Shown: positions 38,506-47,716, counted from the stretch's first letter. The stretch is 53,843 nucleotides of DNA from Pseudomonadota bacterium (GCA_963205435.1 CAUJIV010000129.1:1-53843), one strand, 5' to 3'. Program-made: numbers and translations. The notes: generated by a model from the sequence alone, not told the origin.

Positions 38506-39051
38506 GCCGCCGACGACCAGATCCATCAGCTTCTGGCTGGCCACCGCCTGGCCGTCCTTCATCGCCGGGTTGAAGGGCACGGTTTTCAGGATGGCGGCCA
38601 CGGCCTCGTCGAGGTCGTCCGTCGAGGTCAGCTGGTCCACCAGTTCGACCTTTGCCACCCGCCCCTGGACGTCGACGAAGACCCTGACGCGCAGGCGCCA
38701 TTCCCGGGCGGGATCGGTCACCAGCATGGCCAGATCGGGCAGGCCCCCGACCGGCAGCGCCAGCTGGTCGAGTTCGCGGCTGCCGTAGAAGACCGGCGGC
38801 GCGGGTAGAGGCAGCGCCGCCTCCGGCGCGACACTCCGCGCCGGGCCGGCATCGGTCAGCGGGCGGGCGGCCTGTGGCGCGCTGGCAAGCTTGAGGTCGG
38901 GCAGGGCCTGCAGGCGGACACTCAGCCGGATCTCACGGTTTTCACCCGCCGGCGCGGCCGACGCTGCGCCGAGCCGGGGCGCCGGCGCCAGCAGCGCCCC
39001 GGCGTGCAGGATCGCGGAGGCGGCCAGCGCCCCCGCGAAAGCCGCCTTCAT
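38497..39051 (-). CDS. TonB C-terminal-domain-like protein coupled to pilY1
   Basis: A 184-residue protein with an N-terminal hydrophobic anchor or signal (ALAASAILHAGALLA), a Pro/Ala-rich middle and a C-terminal TonB-like fold. The latter shows WRLRVRVFVDVQGRVAKVEL, then DEAVAAILKTVPFNPAMKDG, matching the F.PA..dG pattern of energy-transducer domains. It has no neighbouring exbB or exbD. Its ATG overlaps the pilY1 stop (ATGA), placing it at the end of the minor-pilin operon. TonB-C-like folds also occur in cell-envelope proteins unrelated to iron uptake, so a role in pilus or envelope assembly is possible (inference). Confidence 0.75.
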   Translation of the reverse strand: MKAAFAGALAASAILHAGALLAPAPRLGAASAAPAGENREIRLSVRLQALPDLKLASAPQAARPLTDAGPARSVAPEAALPLPAPPVFYGSRELDQLALPVGGLPDLAMLVTDPAREWRLRVRVFVDVQGRVAKVELVDQLTSTDDLDEAVAAILKTVPFNPAMKDGQAVASQKLMDLVVGGER

Positions 39052-42000
39052 TCAACGATCTCGCGCCAGTTGATGCGCACGCCGCCGGCGCTGCCCTGGG
39101 AGACCAGGGCTTCCACGGCTTGCGGCACCGGGTTGTTGTGCGCGGTGCGGTAGATGATCACCTTGCCGTTGGGCAGCCTGACGACGTTGAAGCCGACCGT
39201 GATGTTCTTGTGCTTCCAACCGGCCGTGCTGTTGGTGCCGGTCTGGACGAAAGAGCCGCTCTTGGCATCGAGCTGGTACATCCAGCTGTAGCCACCGGGT
39301 GAGCATTCCGTCACGCTCGGCACGTTGCTGGCGACGATCAGGGTGCCGAGCTGCAGGATGGCCGGCAGGGTGACCCGCTCCTTGGTGTCGGGAAGGTCGA
39401 TGTACCAGCCGTCCTTGCTTGTCCAGTCCACCTGCTGCGGGTTGTTGATGGTCCGGGTGCCGTCGTCGATGGCCGCGAGTTCCTGCTTGACCAGGTTGGC
39501 CCGCGGGCTGTTCGGGTTGGTCACGGGATCCTTGATGGCATAGATCGACTGGGTCTCCGTCCGCGGAATGTCGGTCTGTCCCAGGTAGCGTCCGGTGCCG
39601 AAGAAGAGGACGCGCTTGCCTTCGACGAGGCCGAACTCGATGGGCACGGTGATCGGCTGGTCGCTGCCGAAGTCGGCCAGCATCGACTTCGTGCCGGCGA
39701 CGATGTCGAATTTCCACAGCTTGCCGTCGAGGTCGCCGCCATACACATGCGTGGTGCTGTTGTTCTGGTTGGCCGCCTGGACCCAGTTGTTGATGTAGGC
39801 AAGGCCGGAGGGCGAGCCGGTGCTGCCCGAGTCCGTGTCGATCTTGCGCACCAGGCTGCCGGTGAAGGCGTCGAGCACCCAGATGCGCCCCTCGCCGTCG
39901 CCGCCGTCGATGCTGTTGTTGTTGTAGCCGGAGGGCAGCACCACCACCCACTGGTCGCTGCCCTCCAGCTTGGTCACGATGGCGTTGCCGAAGCTGTAGC
40001 CCATGTCCGGGTCGTTGCTCTGGTCGAAGTTCCACAGCGCTACCGGCGTGGCGGGGTTGGTCACGTCGAGGGCGTAATAGCCGCGCGCGCCGGCGCCGTA
40101 GCCGCCGACCAGGATCGTCTTCCATCCCAGCGCTGTCCTGATGTCGGCGACCACCGGGGAGGCGTCGATGAAGAAGCGGTGCTGGTTGCCGTAATTCTGG
40201 TCGGCAAGCCGCCACATCTCGCGGATGGTCGCCCGCGTGACATAGGCCCACATCTCCGCTCCGGTCGCGGAATTGAAGGCATGCAGCATGCCGTCGTTGG
40301 CGGCCACATAGACCACGCCGGTGCGGGCGTCCTGGGCGACCTTGAAGGCCGCGTAGCCGTCATCGCCGTAGCCGAAAGGCGGTTTCTTGACGTAGACCGG
40401 CTGCGAATGGACGAGGTCGCCCAGCACGTTCTCGCGATCGCGATAGAGCCGGTAGTAGGTGCCGAAGTCGCCCGGGCGGTCCTGGTCCTCGTAGCGGTTC
40501 TGGCCGCGCAGGTAATTGACCAGCCGCTCACCGGTGGCTTCCGCCTGGATCGCCGGGCTCCAGCCGGCATACTGGCTCAGCTGGAGGTTGTCGAAGTAAC
40601 CCTTTTCCACGGCGCTCAGGCCGGCCCAGGCGAAGGGCTTCAGCTTGTTGGCGTTGCTGGCCTCGAAGGTGTAGATGGTCCGGCTGTCGGAATTGCCGTC
40701 GGCGGCGATGCGGGCATTCAGCAGATCGCCGGCCGACCAGAGGTTTTCCTGCTGGATGGTGCCGTCGGCGAGATTGATGACGTGGCCGGCGAGGTTGCCG
40801 TCCCAGATCTGCGTGCGGTAGCTGCCGACGAAGATGTAGTTGTCGCCCTGCACCGGCTCGAGGTTCGACGTCGCGGCGGCGGCGCCCGAGCCCTCCGACA
40901 GGCTGATGGTTTCGAGCATCTTTTGCAGGCTCTGCGCCAGGCTGTCCGGGTTTTTCGCGCTGTAGTAGGCGCCGCGGCCGTTGACCGCCGCGTGCCAGAG
41001 GTCGTCGATGCGCGCCGTGCTCTTGATGTTGTTGTCGTAGGGGTTGGGCCAGGACAGCGTCCCTTGCAGGATGTTGTTGTAGTCGTTGGTCGGCGAGGGG
41101 TCTTCCTTGTAGTTGGCGACGTAGCGCAAGGCGCCGTTCACGCCCAGGCCCAGCGTGAATGTGGTCATGTGCTGGTGGGTGGCGACGTCGTCGGTGGCGG
41201 AGTTGGTGCCGACCCGCGGGACGTCGTTCGCGGCCTTGGCGCCGCTGGTGCGCAGGTCCGTGTGATAGTAATAATAGGCGACGTCGGCCAGCGTGTTGCC
41301 GATGGCGAGGTCGTCGCGCGAGGGCCGTGAAACCGAGGCGCCGCCGTCGCGGTCGCCGACCACGCCGCCGGCCAGGTCCTTCGGGTTCGAGTCGTTCCAG
41401 CCGCCGTCGGTCGTCAGGATCGTGTAGTTGTGCTGGCAGCTGAGCGTCATCGGGTCGCTGGGCGTGTCAACTCCGGTCAGGACGCCGGCATAGTAGCGGC
41501 CGGCCTTCGACAGCGCGCCGAGCAGCGGCGTGTTGCCGGTGCCCGCGGTTTGAAAGAGCGTGTTGTACCAGTCCTGCTTCTGGGTGGCGTTGAAGGCCTT
41601 GATGCCGAGGAACTTGCCGACATTGTTCGTGACGGTGGTGTCGGATATGACCGAGAAGCCGACGCGGTAGTGGTCGTCGAGGGTGACGAAGGCGCGCGAG
41701 GCGGCGGTCTTCATCATCATCAGGCGGGTGCGGTAGTAGGCATACCAGTTGGCGAAGTTCTGCAGTTCCTCGTCGTAGCTGCATTCGCTGCCGGCGCAGT
41801 CGCTGCGGCCGGGATGCTTGGTGTAGGTCTGGCCGGGCTTGATCTCGAAGCGGCGAAAGGTCGCCCCCGCCGAAGCCGGCTGCCAGTCTCGTCCTCCGCT
41901 CATCAGGCCGAAGGAGCTACTCATCATGATGCCATCGACGGGTTCGTTGTCGCCGACGTACAGCGTCTTGTTGTAGATATGGTTCTCCAGCGAGGTCGGC

Positions 42001-43196
42001 CCGCCCGGCGCGGTGACCCTGATGCGCGCGCAATAGGCCAGGTTGCTGCTCCGGCAGTTGTTGCCGGAGAGATAGGTGGTCGCGTGCGCGCTGGTGTCGT
42101 TTTGCAGGAGCTCGGCAAACCAGCCGGGCGCGCCGTTGATGGCGGCGATGATCTTGTTCGCCAGGTCGATGCGGTTGGCCTTGGTGTTCGACGGATAATT
42201 GACGGTGAAGGTGGCGATGTCGTTGCCGAGGATGCTGATCGACTTGGTCTTCGGCCCGCCGGTGCCGCCCGCCTGGACGACGTAGAAGGAGCGCGTGGCG
42301 CGCGTGCCGGTGATCTCGGCCTGCGGCGTCCACATCGGGTAGGGATGGTCTTCCTGGTAGCTGGAAATGCAGTTGTCGAGTATGTAGGAGTTGGAGGCCG
42401 AGATATAGATCGACTGGCACCAGAGGTAGGAGCCGGTCAGGGTGTAATACACCGGATAGGGGTTGGCGAAGACCCGGCGAGTGATCCTCGGATTGACGGC
42501 GAAGCGCGGGTAGTCTGTGATTTCCGTCCCGGCCGGATTGGAGGGATCGTAGGTCGGGTAATAGCTGCAATAGGAGTCGGTCGCCGCGTCGCCAGTCGGA
42601 TATCTGCCGGACTGGCACCAGGCTGCGTCGGGATAGCAGGACAGGTCGAGAGCCTTGGTGACTTCGGAGGGGGAGACGAGCTTGCCGGAGCCGTCGACAT
42701 TGAAGAACTGCTTGCAGTACTCCGCTTGCGGTGCGGCCGGAACGATGTTCGTGCCAGTCAGCAGGAACGGGTCCCTGAGCGGCGTCGTTTTGGAGGCGTT
42801 CGGCCACTCCGTGCCGTCGGCGTTCTTCGGCGGACGGTAGCGCGTGGCCGGGTTGTAATACACGGTGTTGAAGCCGTTGGCCGAAAACGGCGGGTCGCCG
42901 ACCTTGCAGGCGGTCCAATCCGTGTAGTTCGTCTTGAGCGACCCCGACCCCGGACAGGCCTTCGAAGTGACGTCCTGGCCCGGCCTGAAACTGGTGTAGT
43001 CCGGCATGTGGTCCCAGTTCATCGAGTTGGAGTCGTCGAGGACGAAGAAGATGTTGGGCGGCACGCTGTCGCCGGAGGCCTCGCTCAGCGGGATGCTGGC
43101 CAGGTCGGTGTTGCCCGCGGCATGGGCGGCGAGGGGGGCGGCAACGCCCAGGCAGGCTGCCAGCGCGGCGGCCACGGACCATTTGATCGCTTTCAT
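39048..43196 (-). CDS. pilY1: Type IV pilus tip-associated adhesin PilY1
   Basis: A 1382-residue secreted protein. The signal peptide ends AAPLAAHAAG. A von Willebrand A-like region begins with NIFFVLDDSNSMNWDHMPDY, where DxSxS is the metal site. The C-terminal half is the Neisseria PilC-type beta-propeller: HSQPVYVKKPPFGYGDDGYA, VYVAANDGMLHAFNSATGAE and WKTILVGGYGAGARGYYALD. A calcium loop may be NNSIDGGDGEGRIWVLD. It helps pilus extension, adhesion and surface sensing. The start at ATG 43196 follows AAGGAAGC; the frame is open upstream into pilX but without family sequence. Confidence 0.95.
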   Translation of the reverse strand: MKAIKWSVAAALAACLGVAAPLAAHAAGNTDLASIPLSEASGDSVPPNIFFVLDDSNSMNWDHMPDYTSFRPGQDVTSKACPGSGSLKTNYTDWTACKVGDPPFSANGFNTVYYNPATRYRPPKNADGTEWPNASKTTPLRDPFLLTGTNIVPAAPQAEYCKQFFNVDGSGKLVSPSEVTKALDLSCYPDAAWCQSGRYPTGDAATDSYCSYYPTYDPSNPAGTEITDYPRFAVNPRITRRVFANPYPVYYTLTGSYLWCQSIYISASNSYILDNCISSYQEDHPYPMWTPQAEITGTRATRSFYVVQAGGTGGPKTKSISILGNDIATFTVNYPSNTKANRIDLANKIIAAINGAPGWFAELLQNDTSAHATTYLSGNNCRSSNLAYCARIRVTAPGGPTSLENHIYNKTLYVGDNEPVDGIMMSSSFGLMSGGRDWQPASAGATFRRFEIKPGQTYTKHPGRSDCAGSECSYDEELQNFANWYAYYRTRLMMMKTAASRAFVTLDDHYRVGFSVISDTTVTNNVGKFLGIKAFNATQKQDWYNTLFQTAGTGNTPLLGALSKAGRYYAGVLTGVDTPSDPMTLSCQHNYTILTTDGGWNDSNPKDLAGGVVGDRDGGASVSRPSRDDLAIGNTLADVAYYYYHTDLRTSGAKAANDVPRVGTNSATDDVATHQHMTTFTLGLGVNGALRYVANYKEDPSPTNDYNNILQGTLSWPNPYDNNIKSTARIDDLWHAAVNGRGAYYSAKNPDSLAQSLQKMLETISLSEGSGAAAATSNLEPVQGDNYIFVGSYRTQIWDGNLAGHVINLADGTIQQENLWSAGDLLNARIAADGNSDSRTIYTFEASNANKLKPFAWAGLSAVEKGYFDNLQLSQYAGWSPAIQAEATGERLVNYLRGQNRYEDQDRPGDFGTYYRLYRDRENVLGDLVHSQPVYVKKPPFGYGDDGYAAFKVAQDARTGVVYVAANDGMLHAFNSATGAEMWAYVTRATIREMWRLADQNYGNQHRFFIDASPVVADIRTALGWKTILVGGYGAGARGYYALDVTNPATPVALWNFDQSNDPDMGYSFGNAIVTKLEGSDQWVVVLPSGYNNNSIDGGDGEGRIWVLDAFTGSLVRKIDTDSGSTGSPSGLAYINNWVQAANQNNSTTHVYGGDLDGKLWKFDIVAGTKSMLADFGSDQPITVPIEFGLVEGKRVLFFGTGRYLGQTDIPRTETQSIYAIKDPVTNPNSPRANLVKQELAAIDDGTRTINNPQQVDWTSKDGWYIDLPDTKERVTLPAILQLGTLIVASNVPSVTECSPGGYSWMYQLDAKSGSFVQTGTNSTAGWKHKNITVGFNVVRLPNGKVIIYRTAHNNPVPQAVEALVSQGSAGGVRINWREIVE

Positions 43197-43210
43197 GGTC
43201 TGCTTCCTTT

Positions 43211-43801
43211 TCACAGGATGATGACGCTCTGCACGATGCTGCGCGTGTTGCGCGGCCCGGTCGAGCGGACGGTGATGCGGTAGAGGTAGGCGCGCTGGCC
43301 CTGCAGGGCGCCGCGGCCATAGACCAGCCCGCCCGAGGTGCTGATCGAGGAAGACGCCGCCGCATGGGATTCGCAACCCGATGGCGAGGGCGCGCCCGGC
43401 CCGTTGCACAGGCGATGGATGACGTAGGCCACGCGATTGCCGGCAACGTCGGGGGTGTCGAGCTTCTTGCCGTTGCTCTCCCAGTCGAAGTCGTCCGCAT
43501 TGCTGCCGGGCGTGGTGATGCCGGTGAAATCGGTGATGGCCGCCTGGTGCGTGGCGTAATACCCTTCAGCCGGGTTGTCGACTTCCAGGGTGCCGGCGGA
43601 GGCGGCCCTCAGCCAGTTCCGCGCTTCCTCGAGGCCGCGGTCGGCGGAGTGCGTCGCCGAGCGCTTGAAGGCCAGATTGCCGGCGATGACCATGCCGGTG
43701 TCGGCCGTGCGGATCAGCGAGAGGCCGCCGACGAGAAGCACGACGAGCAGGATCAGGGCAAAGATCAGGGTGGCGCCACGCTGGCTGGATCGGAACTTCA
43801 T
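43211..43801 (-). CDS. pilX: Type IV pilus assembly protein PilX
   Basis: A minor pilin-like protein of 196 residues. The PilX N-terminal motif QRGATLIFALILLVVLLVGG leads a single membrane helix; ADTGMVIAGNLAFKRSATHS and DRGLEEARNWL are typical PilX_N. The ATG at 43801 overlaps the pilW stop (ATGA). A Cys pair (LCNGPGAPSPSGCESH) may form a disulfide loop. With PilV, PilW, FimT and PilY1 it forms the priming tip complex. Confidence 0.88.
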   Translation of the reverse strand: MKFRSSQRGATLIFALILLVVLLVGGLSLIRTADTGMVIAGNLAFKRSATHSADRGLEEARNWLRAASAGTLEVDNPAEGYYATHQAAITDFTGITTPGSNADDFDWESNGKKLDTPDVAGNRVAYVIHRLCNGPGAPSPSGCESHAAASSSISTSGGLVYGRGALQGQRAYLYRITVRSTGPRNTRSIVQSVIIL

Positions 43802-44925
43802 AAGGGCGGTTTCCACATGAAATTGCGCAGCACGGCGATGGTCGAGAAGGTCTTGTAGCGATAACGGCGCCACGCCGGATCGCCCGACAGGTTGATTTGC
43901 GGCGCCGGATTGGCGGCGTCGTCCTGCCACAGACAGGGGCCCTGGTTGACGACTCCGCCCGGGGTCGTGCAGGTGCTGCTGGCATCTTCGCGCTCCGGTT
44001 GCGCCGAGCGTGCCACGATGCCGATGCGTACGGCCTTGATCCTTTGCCGGTCGGCGACGGAGGGATTGGCCCAGCTGCCCGTTGCCTCGACCCAGTTGAC
44101 GACAGCGTCGCTGTCCCCGCTGATACTGATGCCGTACTGGGCCTTCAGGGCGACGATATCGGGGGCAAGCTGGGTGCTGGTCGCCGATTCCGGCGGGTCT
44201 TTCATGACCAGGCGGCCACTTTCGACAGCGAAGCTGCGCCGCGCGAGGCCGTTGCTCAGGCAGAGGACGGCATTGCCGGTCGAGTATCTCGGCCAGTTGT
44301 TGGCGGTCAGGAAGCCTGACGACGGGTTGTAGGGGGCGTCGCCGCTTTCCTCGTGCCTGAGGAGAGAAAAGGGGATATCGACGCCGGTGATCTGCATCAG
44401 CGTGCATTGCGCGCCATCGGAAACGATGGCGAAGCCGTCTTTTATGCAGCCGGCGGTGTTGTCTACTTTGAGGTCCGAATCGGCCTGGCCCATGACGTTT
44501 TCGAGCCTGGCCGGCAGGCCGCTCGAGAGGGTGTTGCCGGTGGCGACGATGATCGTGTCGGAGCCCGTGCCACCATCGATGACCCTGATGGGGAAAAAAC
44601 TCAAATTGGGGATCGCGCTGCCGGGAAGGGGGCCGCTGCCATCGGGGTCGTTGTAGCCGTAGGCCGTGGCGCAGGACTGGATGATCGGCGAATTGAGGGC
44701 GTAGCCGGCGGAATTGATGGCGCTTTGCAGGGAATACAGCGCGACGGCGGCGGCCGTCTGCGCATCCGTGCCGGAGCCGGTGGTGCGGCGCTGGCCTTCC
44801 GAATTGACGAAAACCTGGGTCATGGCCAGCACGGCGACCAGTCCGATCACCAGGGCCACCATCAGTTCGACGAGGCTGAAGCCCCGGTTGCGCCGCGCAG
44901 ACATTGCAAGCATGTTCGCCGCCAT
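43798..44925 (-). CDS. pilW: Type IV pilus assembly protein PilW
   Basis: A prepilin-like protein of 375 residues. The prepilin peptidase site is RRNRGFSLVELMVALVIGLV, with Gly before Phe and Glu at +5. The start at 44925 overlaps the pilV stop; ATG 44904 (MSARRNRG) would give a more usual short leader. The C-terminal part carries a conserved Cys region (CTTPGGVVNQGPCLWQDD). Confidence 0.88.
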   Translation of the reverse strand: MAANMLAMSARRNRGFSLVELMVALVIGLVAVLAMTQVFVNSEGQRRTTGSGTDAQTAAAVALYSLQSAINSAGYALNSPIIQSCATAYGYNDPDGSGPLPGSAIPNLSFFPIRVIDGGTGSDTIIVATGNTLSSGLPARLENVMGQADSDLKVDNTAGCIKDGFAIVSDGAQCTLMQITGVDIPFSLLRHEESGDAPYNPSSGFLTANNWPRYSTGNAVLCLSNGLARRSFAVESGRLVMKDPPESATSTQLAPDIVALKAQYGISISGDSDAVVNWVEATGSWANPSVADRQRIKAVRIGIVARSAQPEREDASSTCTTPGGVVNQGPCLWQDDAANPAPQINLSGDPAWRRYRYKTFSTIAVLRNFMWKPPL

Positions 44926-45305
44926 CAGTTTTCGTTTACATCGGCTATCAGGACGTGCGAATGCGCGCTGTCGCCGGGCGGCGTCCAGTTCACGGTCACG
45001 CGCAGCCGGTTGGTCTTCGCGTCGGCGTCCGTGGCGATTTCCTCGATCCTCAGGCTGCCGCCGGGAAGCGAGGCGATCGGCGTCCCGGCCGTGAGGTGCC
45101 CGGCCAGGTTCGCCCGGTCCACCCAGATGCGAGCCACGGCCTCCTCGGCGATGACCGACGCCTCGGAGCGGTAGCCGGCATCCGTCTGGTAACGGATGGA
45201 GGAGGCCTGCAGGCCGACCATGCCGAGGATGCCGAGAGCGAAGATGAGGATGGCGATGAGCACCTCGATCATGGAAAAGCCGGCTTGTCGATCTTGAATC
45301 AGCAT
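44925..45305 (-). CDS. pilV: Type IV pilus modification protein PilV
   Basis: A minor prepilin of 126 residues. MLIQDRQAGFSMIEVLIAIL holds the leader peptidase site (G/F, Glu at +5). LGMVGLQASSIRYQTDAGYR and the SEASVIAEEAVARIWVDR stretch match PilV. The start chosen is ATG 45305, leaving a 9-residue leader and a 7-bp overlap with fimT; a longer frame to 45338 adds only basic filler. Confidence 0.88.
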   Translation of the reverse strand: MLIQDRQAGFSMIEVLIAILIFALGILGMVGLQASSIRYQTDAGYRSEASVIAEEAVARIWVDRANLAGHLTAGTPIASLPGGSLRIEEIATDADAKTNRLRVTVNWTPPGDSAHSHVLIADVNEN

Positions 45306-45805
45306 GCGCGCGGGTCTCCGCTGACGTTGGGGTCGCACAGCTTGAGCAGCCCGCCGCTGACGAGGATCCTCAGGTTCCTCGTCTTGCTGGCGGGGAGGAC
45401 GCTTTCCGGGACGCTCAGATCGATCGTGGAACCGCTCGACTCGCTGACCAGGCCCAGGCCATTGAAAACCACCCTTCTCGCCGTGTCGCCGCCGACCTGG
45501 ACTTCGACCGGAGTCTCGCCGAATTCAGATTGGGCCAGGTCGGCGTTGTCACTGACGCGCCGGACGTGCCAATGCGGCGAGGGCAGGCTGTCGATGTTGA
45601 AATAAACCAGGGTGTTCTGCTTGACCGCCTCCATCCGCGCCGTCTTGAGACCGTTCAGCATCGACTCGCCCACCGTGCGGATGCGCATGTTGGTCGTCCA
45701 CTCGGCGAAGGAAGGCATGCCGGCCGCCAGCAGGACGGCCAGCACGGCGATGGCGATCAGCAGCTCGATCAGGGTGACGCCGGACTGTCTCGGGAAGCGG
45801 AACAT
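45299..45805 (-). CDS. fimT: Minor pilin FimT/FimU (GspH domain)
   Basis: A 168-residue prepilin with the cleavage site RQSGVTLIELLIAIAVLAVL and a GspH-like body (PSFAEWTTNMRIRTVGESML, then NGLKTARMEAVKQN). Cys at the C-terminus (LCDPNVSGDPRAC) may form a disulfide. It is 9 bp downstream of pilE and starts the row of tightly overlapping minor pilin genes. FimT versus FimU cannot be decided from sequence alone. Confidence 0.86.
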   Translation of the reverse strand: MFRFPRQSGVTLIELLIAIAVLAVLLAAGMPSFAEWTTNMRIRTVGESMLNGLKTARMEAVKQNTLVYFNIDSLPSPHWHVRRVSDNADLAQSEFGETPVEVQVGGDTARRVVFNGLGLVSESSGSTIDLSVPESVLPASKTRNLRILVSGGLLKLCDPNVSGDPRAC

Positions 45806-45814
45806 GGCGCCGGC

Positions 45815-46228
45815 TCAGCAGCTGTCGCCCTTGCGCGCGATCCAGCAATTGCCGTTGCCCCAGGAGCTGGATGTGGTGCGCACGTTCGCCTCGTTGATGG
45901 TGTAGCTGAACCCGCTGACGATGTTGGAACCGGTGGCGGTGATGGTGAATGCGGTGGCGCTCTGCCCGTTGCAGGACAGGTTGAAGTTCTTGACGGCGGG
46001 CAGCGCGTCGCAGGGGTAGGTGCCGATGCCGCCGGAGAGGTAGGTGCGGTTGTCCTGGAAATACTGTTCCATCTTGACGCGCGCATCCGACAGCGCGGAC
46101 AGCGCGTCGGCGATGTGCCCTCGCCGGACGTAATCCTGGTAGGCGGGCAGGGCGATCGCCGACAGAATGCCGACGATCGCCACGACGATCATCACTTCGA
46201 GCAGGGTGAAGCCGCGTTGTGCAGGCAT
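45815..46228 (-). CDS. pilE: Type IV pilin, PilE-like
   Basis: A 137-residue pilin. MPAQRGFTLLEVMIVVAIVG has the class III leader with Glu at +5, followed by ILSAIALPAYQDYVRRG, highly conserved in PilE/PilA. A C-terminal Cys pair encloses WIARKGDS, the D-region loop. AAGGAGAGCACC supports ATG 46228; the upstream 16 codons of open frame are not needed. As the first gene of the cluster before the minor pilins it may be the minor pilin PilE rather than the main subunit. Confidence 0.88.
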   Translation of the reverse strand: MPAQRGFTLLEVMIVVAIVGILSAIALPAYQDYVRRGHIADALSALSDARVKMEQYFQDNRTYLSGGIGTYPCDALPAVKNFNLSCNGQSATAFTITATGSNIVSGFSYTINEANVRTTSSSWGNGNCWIARKGDSC

Positions 46229-46272
46229 GGTGCTCTCCTTTTTCACGCTCATATCGTATGAGGCGGCGCCGG

Positions 46273-46287
46273 GCAAGGCCAGCGCCG
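46273..46287 (-). promoter_or_regulatory. Possible sigma-54 promoter of the pil operon
   Basis: On the minus strand CGGCGC-N5-TTGC: GG and GC are 10 bp apart as a -24/-12 element needs, and 4 of 6 bases match TGGCAC. It lies about 45 bp before the pilE ATG. Pilin genes are often RpoN-dependent, but in such GC-rich DNA this match may be chance. Confidence 0.3.
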
Positions 46288-46378
46288 GCCGACAAGCCGT
46301 GTTTTATCTCCGACGGGCGGCATCCGGCCGTGAAATAGTGCGCAGTTGCCGGCTTGCCGCCTCGCCTTCCAGCGACGT

Positions 46379-46407
46379 TTGCCCGGGGCGGGGGGCTCGT
46401 CTATAAT
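46379..46407 (+). promoter_or_regulatory. Promoter of tRNA-Thr
   Basis: TTGCCC (46379-46384), 17-bp spacer, TATAAT (46402-46407). Transcription would begin about 5 bp before the mature tRNA 5' end. Confidence 0.75.
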
Positions 46408-46418
46408 TCGCCGCTCGG

Positions 46419-46494
<76 letters not shown>

Positions 46495-46550
46495 GATACC
46501 ATGGCTTGCCGGGCTGTGGGCGTGTTCGCACCCCTGGATGAACGTGAATG

Positions 46551-46580
46551 CGCCCTTTCGAGGGCGGGCCATTTTCTTTT
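46551..46580 (+). terminator. Possible terminator after tRNA-Thr
   Basis: CGCCCT-TTCG-AGGGCG stem-loop followed, after GGCC, by ATTTTCTTTT. It lies 57 bp past the tRNA and 15 bp before the next gene. Confidence 0.55.
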
Positions 46581-46595
46581 GCGCCGGAGGCTGGC

Positions 46596-47363
46596 ATGGA
46601 AATCAGGAACAGCGTGTTTGTCGTGACGGGTGGCGCCTCGGGGCTGGGCGCCGGCACGGCGCGGGCTCTCGCCGCCGCGGGCGGCAAGGTGGTGATCGCT
46701 GACCTCAACCGGGCGGCCGGCGAGACGCTGGCGCGAGAACTGGGTGAAAGGGCGCGCTTCGCCGAGTGCGACGTTACCTCCGAGGCGAGCGCCCGGAGGG
46801 CAATTGAGGTGGCGACAGGCGCCTTCGGCGGGTTGCACGGGCTGGTCAATTGCGCCGGCATCGCCATCGGCGAGAAGACGCTCGGCAAGGAGGGACCGCA
46901 CCGGCTGGAGGCATTCAGCCGCGTCATCGCCGTCAACCTTGTTGGAACCTTCAACATGATCCGCCTCGCCGCCGAGGCCATGAGCCGCGGCGCGCCGAAT
47001 GCCGCCGGCGAGCGCGGCGTCATCGTCAACACCGCCTCGGTGGCCGCCTTCGACGGCCAGATCGGCCAGGCCGCCTATTCGGCCTCGAAGGGCGGCGTCG
47101 TCGGCATGACGCTGCCGATCGCCCGCGACCTGGCGCGCGACGGGATCCGGGTGATGACTATCGCCCCGGGCATCTTCGAGACGCCGATGCTGCTCGGCAT
47201 GCCGCCCGAGGTGCAGCAGGCGCTGGGGCGCATGGTGCCCTTCCCGCCGCGCCTCGGCCGGCCGGACGAGTATGCCGCCCTGGCCCTGCACATCATCGGC
47301 AACGAGATGCTCAATGGCGAGGTGATCCGCCTCGACGGCGCGATTCGCATGCAGCCGAAATAG
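46596..47363 (+). CDS. Short-chain dehydrogenase (3-hydroxyacyl-CoA dehydrogenase type 2-like)
   Basis: A 255-residue classical SDR. The cofactor motif is [20 protein letters not shown], the strand-4 motif NCAGIA, and the catalytic Ser and Tyr-x3-Lys are in [21 protein letters not shown]-like sequence (Tyr and Lys in YSASKGG). [20 protein letters not shown] and [14 protein letters not shown] closely match the HSD10/3-hydroxy-2-methylbutyryl-CoA dehydrogenase group, which acts on branched or short acyl-CoA. ATG 46596 follows GCCGGAGG. The exact substrate is not proven. Confidence 0.88.
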   Translation: MEIRNSVFVVTGGASGLGAGTARALAAAGGKVVIADLNRAAGETLARELGERARFAECDVTSEASARRAIEVATGAFGGLHGLVNCAGIAIGEKTLGKEGPHRLEAFSRVIAVNLVGTFNMIRLAAEAMSRGAPNAAGERGVIVNTASVAAFDGQIGQAAYSASKGGVVGMTLPIARDLARDGIRVMTIAPGIFETPMLLGMPPEVQQALGRMVPFPPRLGRPDEYAALALHIIGNEMLNGEVIRLDGAIRMQPK

Positions 47364-47390
47364 GGTTTCGAGTTTCGGGTTGCGGGTTTC
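47363..47390 (+). repeat. Short heptamer array, GGGTTTC orientation
   Basis: Four heptamers (GGGTTTC, GAGTTTC, GGGTTGC, GGGTTTC) beginning at the stop codon of the dehydrogenase gene. They are the reverse complement of the units at 47871-47982. Confidence 0.8.
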
Positions 47391-47473
47391 GAATTGAAAG
47401 CTGGCGCCGTGAGTCGGGGTTTGGGCTGATTCGCCGTTTGGGCTTGCGCGAAGGCCAGCTATAAGCACCCTTC

Positions 47474-47545
47474 AGGTCGACCTTCAGGCCGACATCGGCG
47501 TGTGCGAAACAGGAGATGCCGTCGTCGGGCTGAAGCCCGACCTAC
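47474..47545 (+). repeat. 72-bp dispersed repeat, copy 1
   Basis: Starts AGGTCG and ends CGACCTAC. It holds two hairpins, CCTTCAGG at the left and TCGGGCTGAAGCCCGA at the right, joined by CATCGGCGTGTGCGAAACAG. It differs from copy 2 at a few positions only. The inverted GTAGGTCGGGCTTCAGCCCGA form is that of REP/BIME-like elements. Confidence 0.85.
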
Positions 47546-47644
47546 AAGGCGCCTGTGCTTGCGTCAGGTGCTCACGGAAGGGAACGGATATTGATTATTG
47601 GCGTCAGGCCTGCATGGGCATTCATTCGGCGAGATGTTTTGTGT

Positions 47645-47716
47645 AGGTCGGCCTTCAGGCCGGCATCGGCGTGTGCGAAACAGGAGATGCCATCGTCGGG
47701 CTGAAGCCCGACCTAC
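47645..47716 (+). repeat. 72-bp dispersed repeat, copy 2
   Basis: Same length and orientation as copy 1, 171 bp downstream. AGGTCGGCCTTCAGGCCGGC at the left makes a better hairpin than in copy 1. The right arm is identical (TCGTCGGGCTGAAGCCCGAC). Confidence 0.85.
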
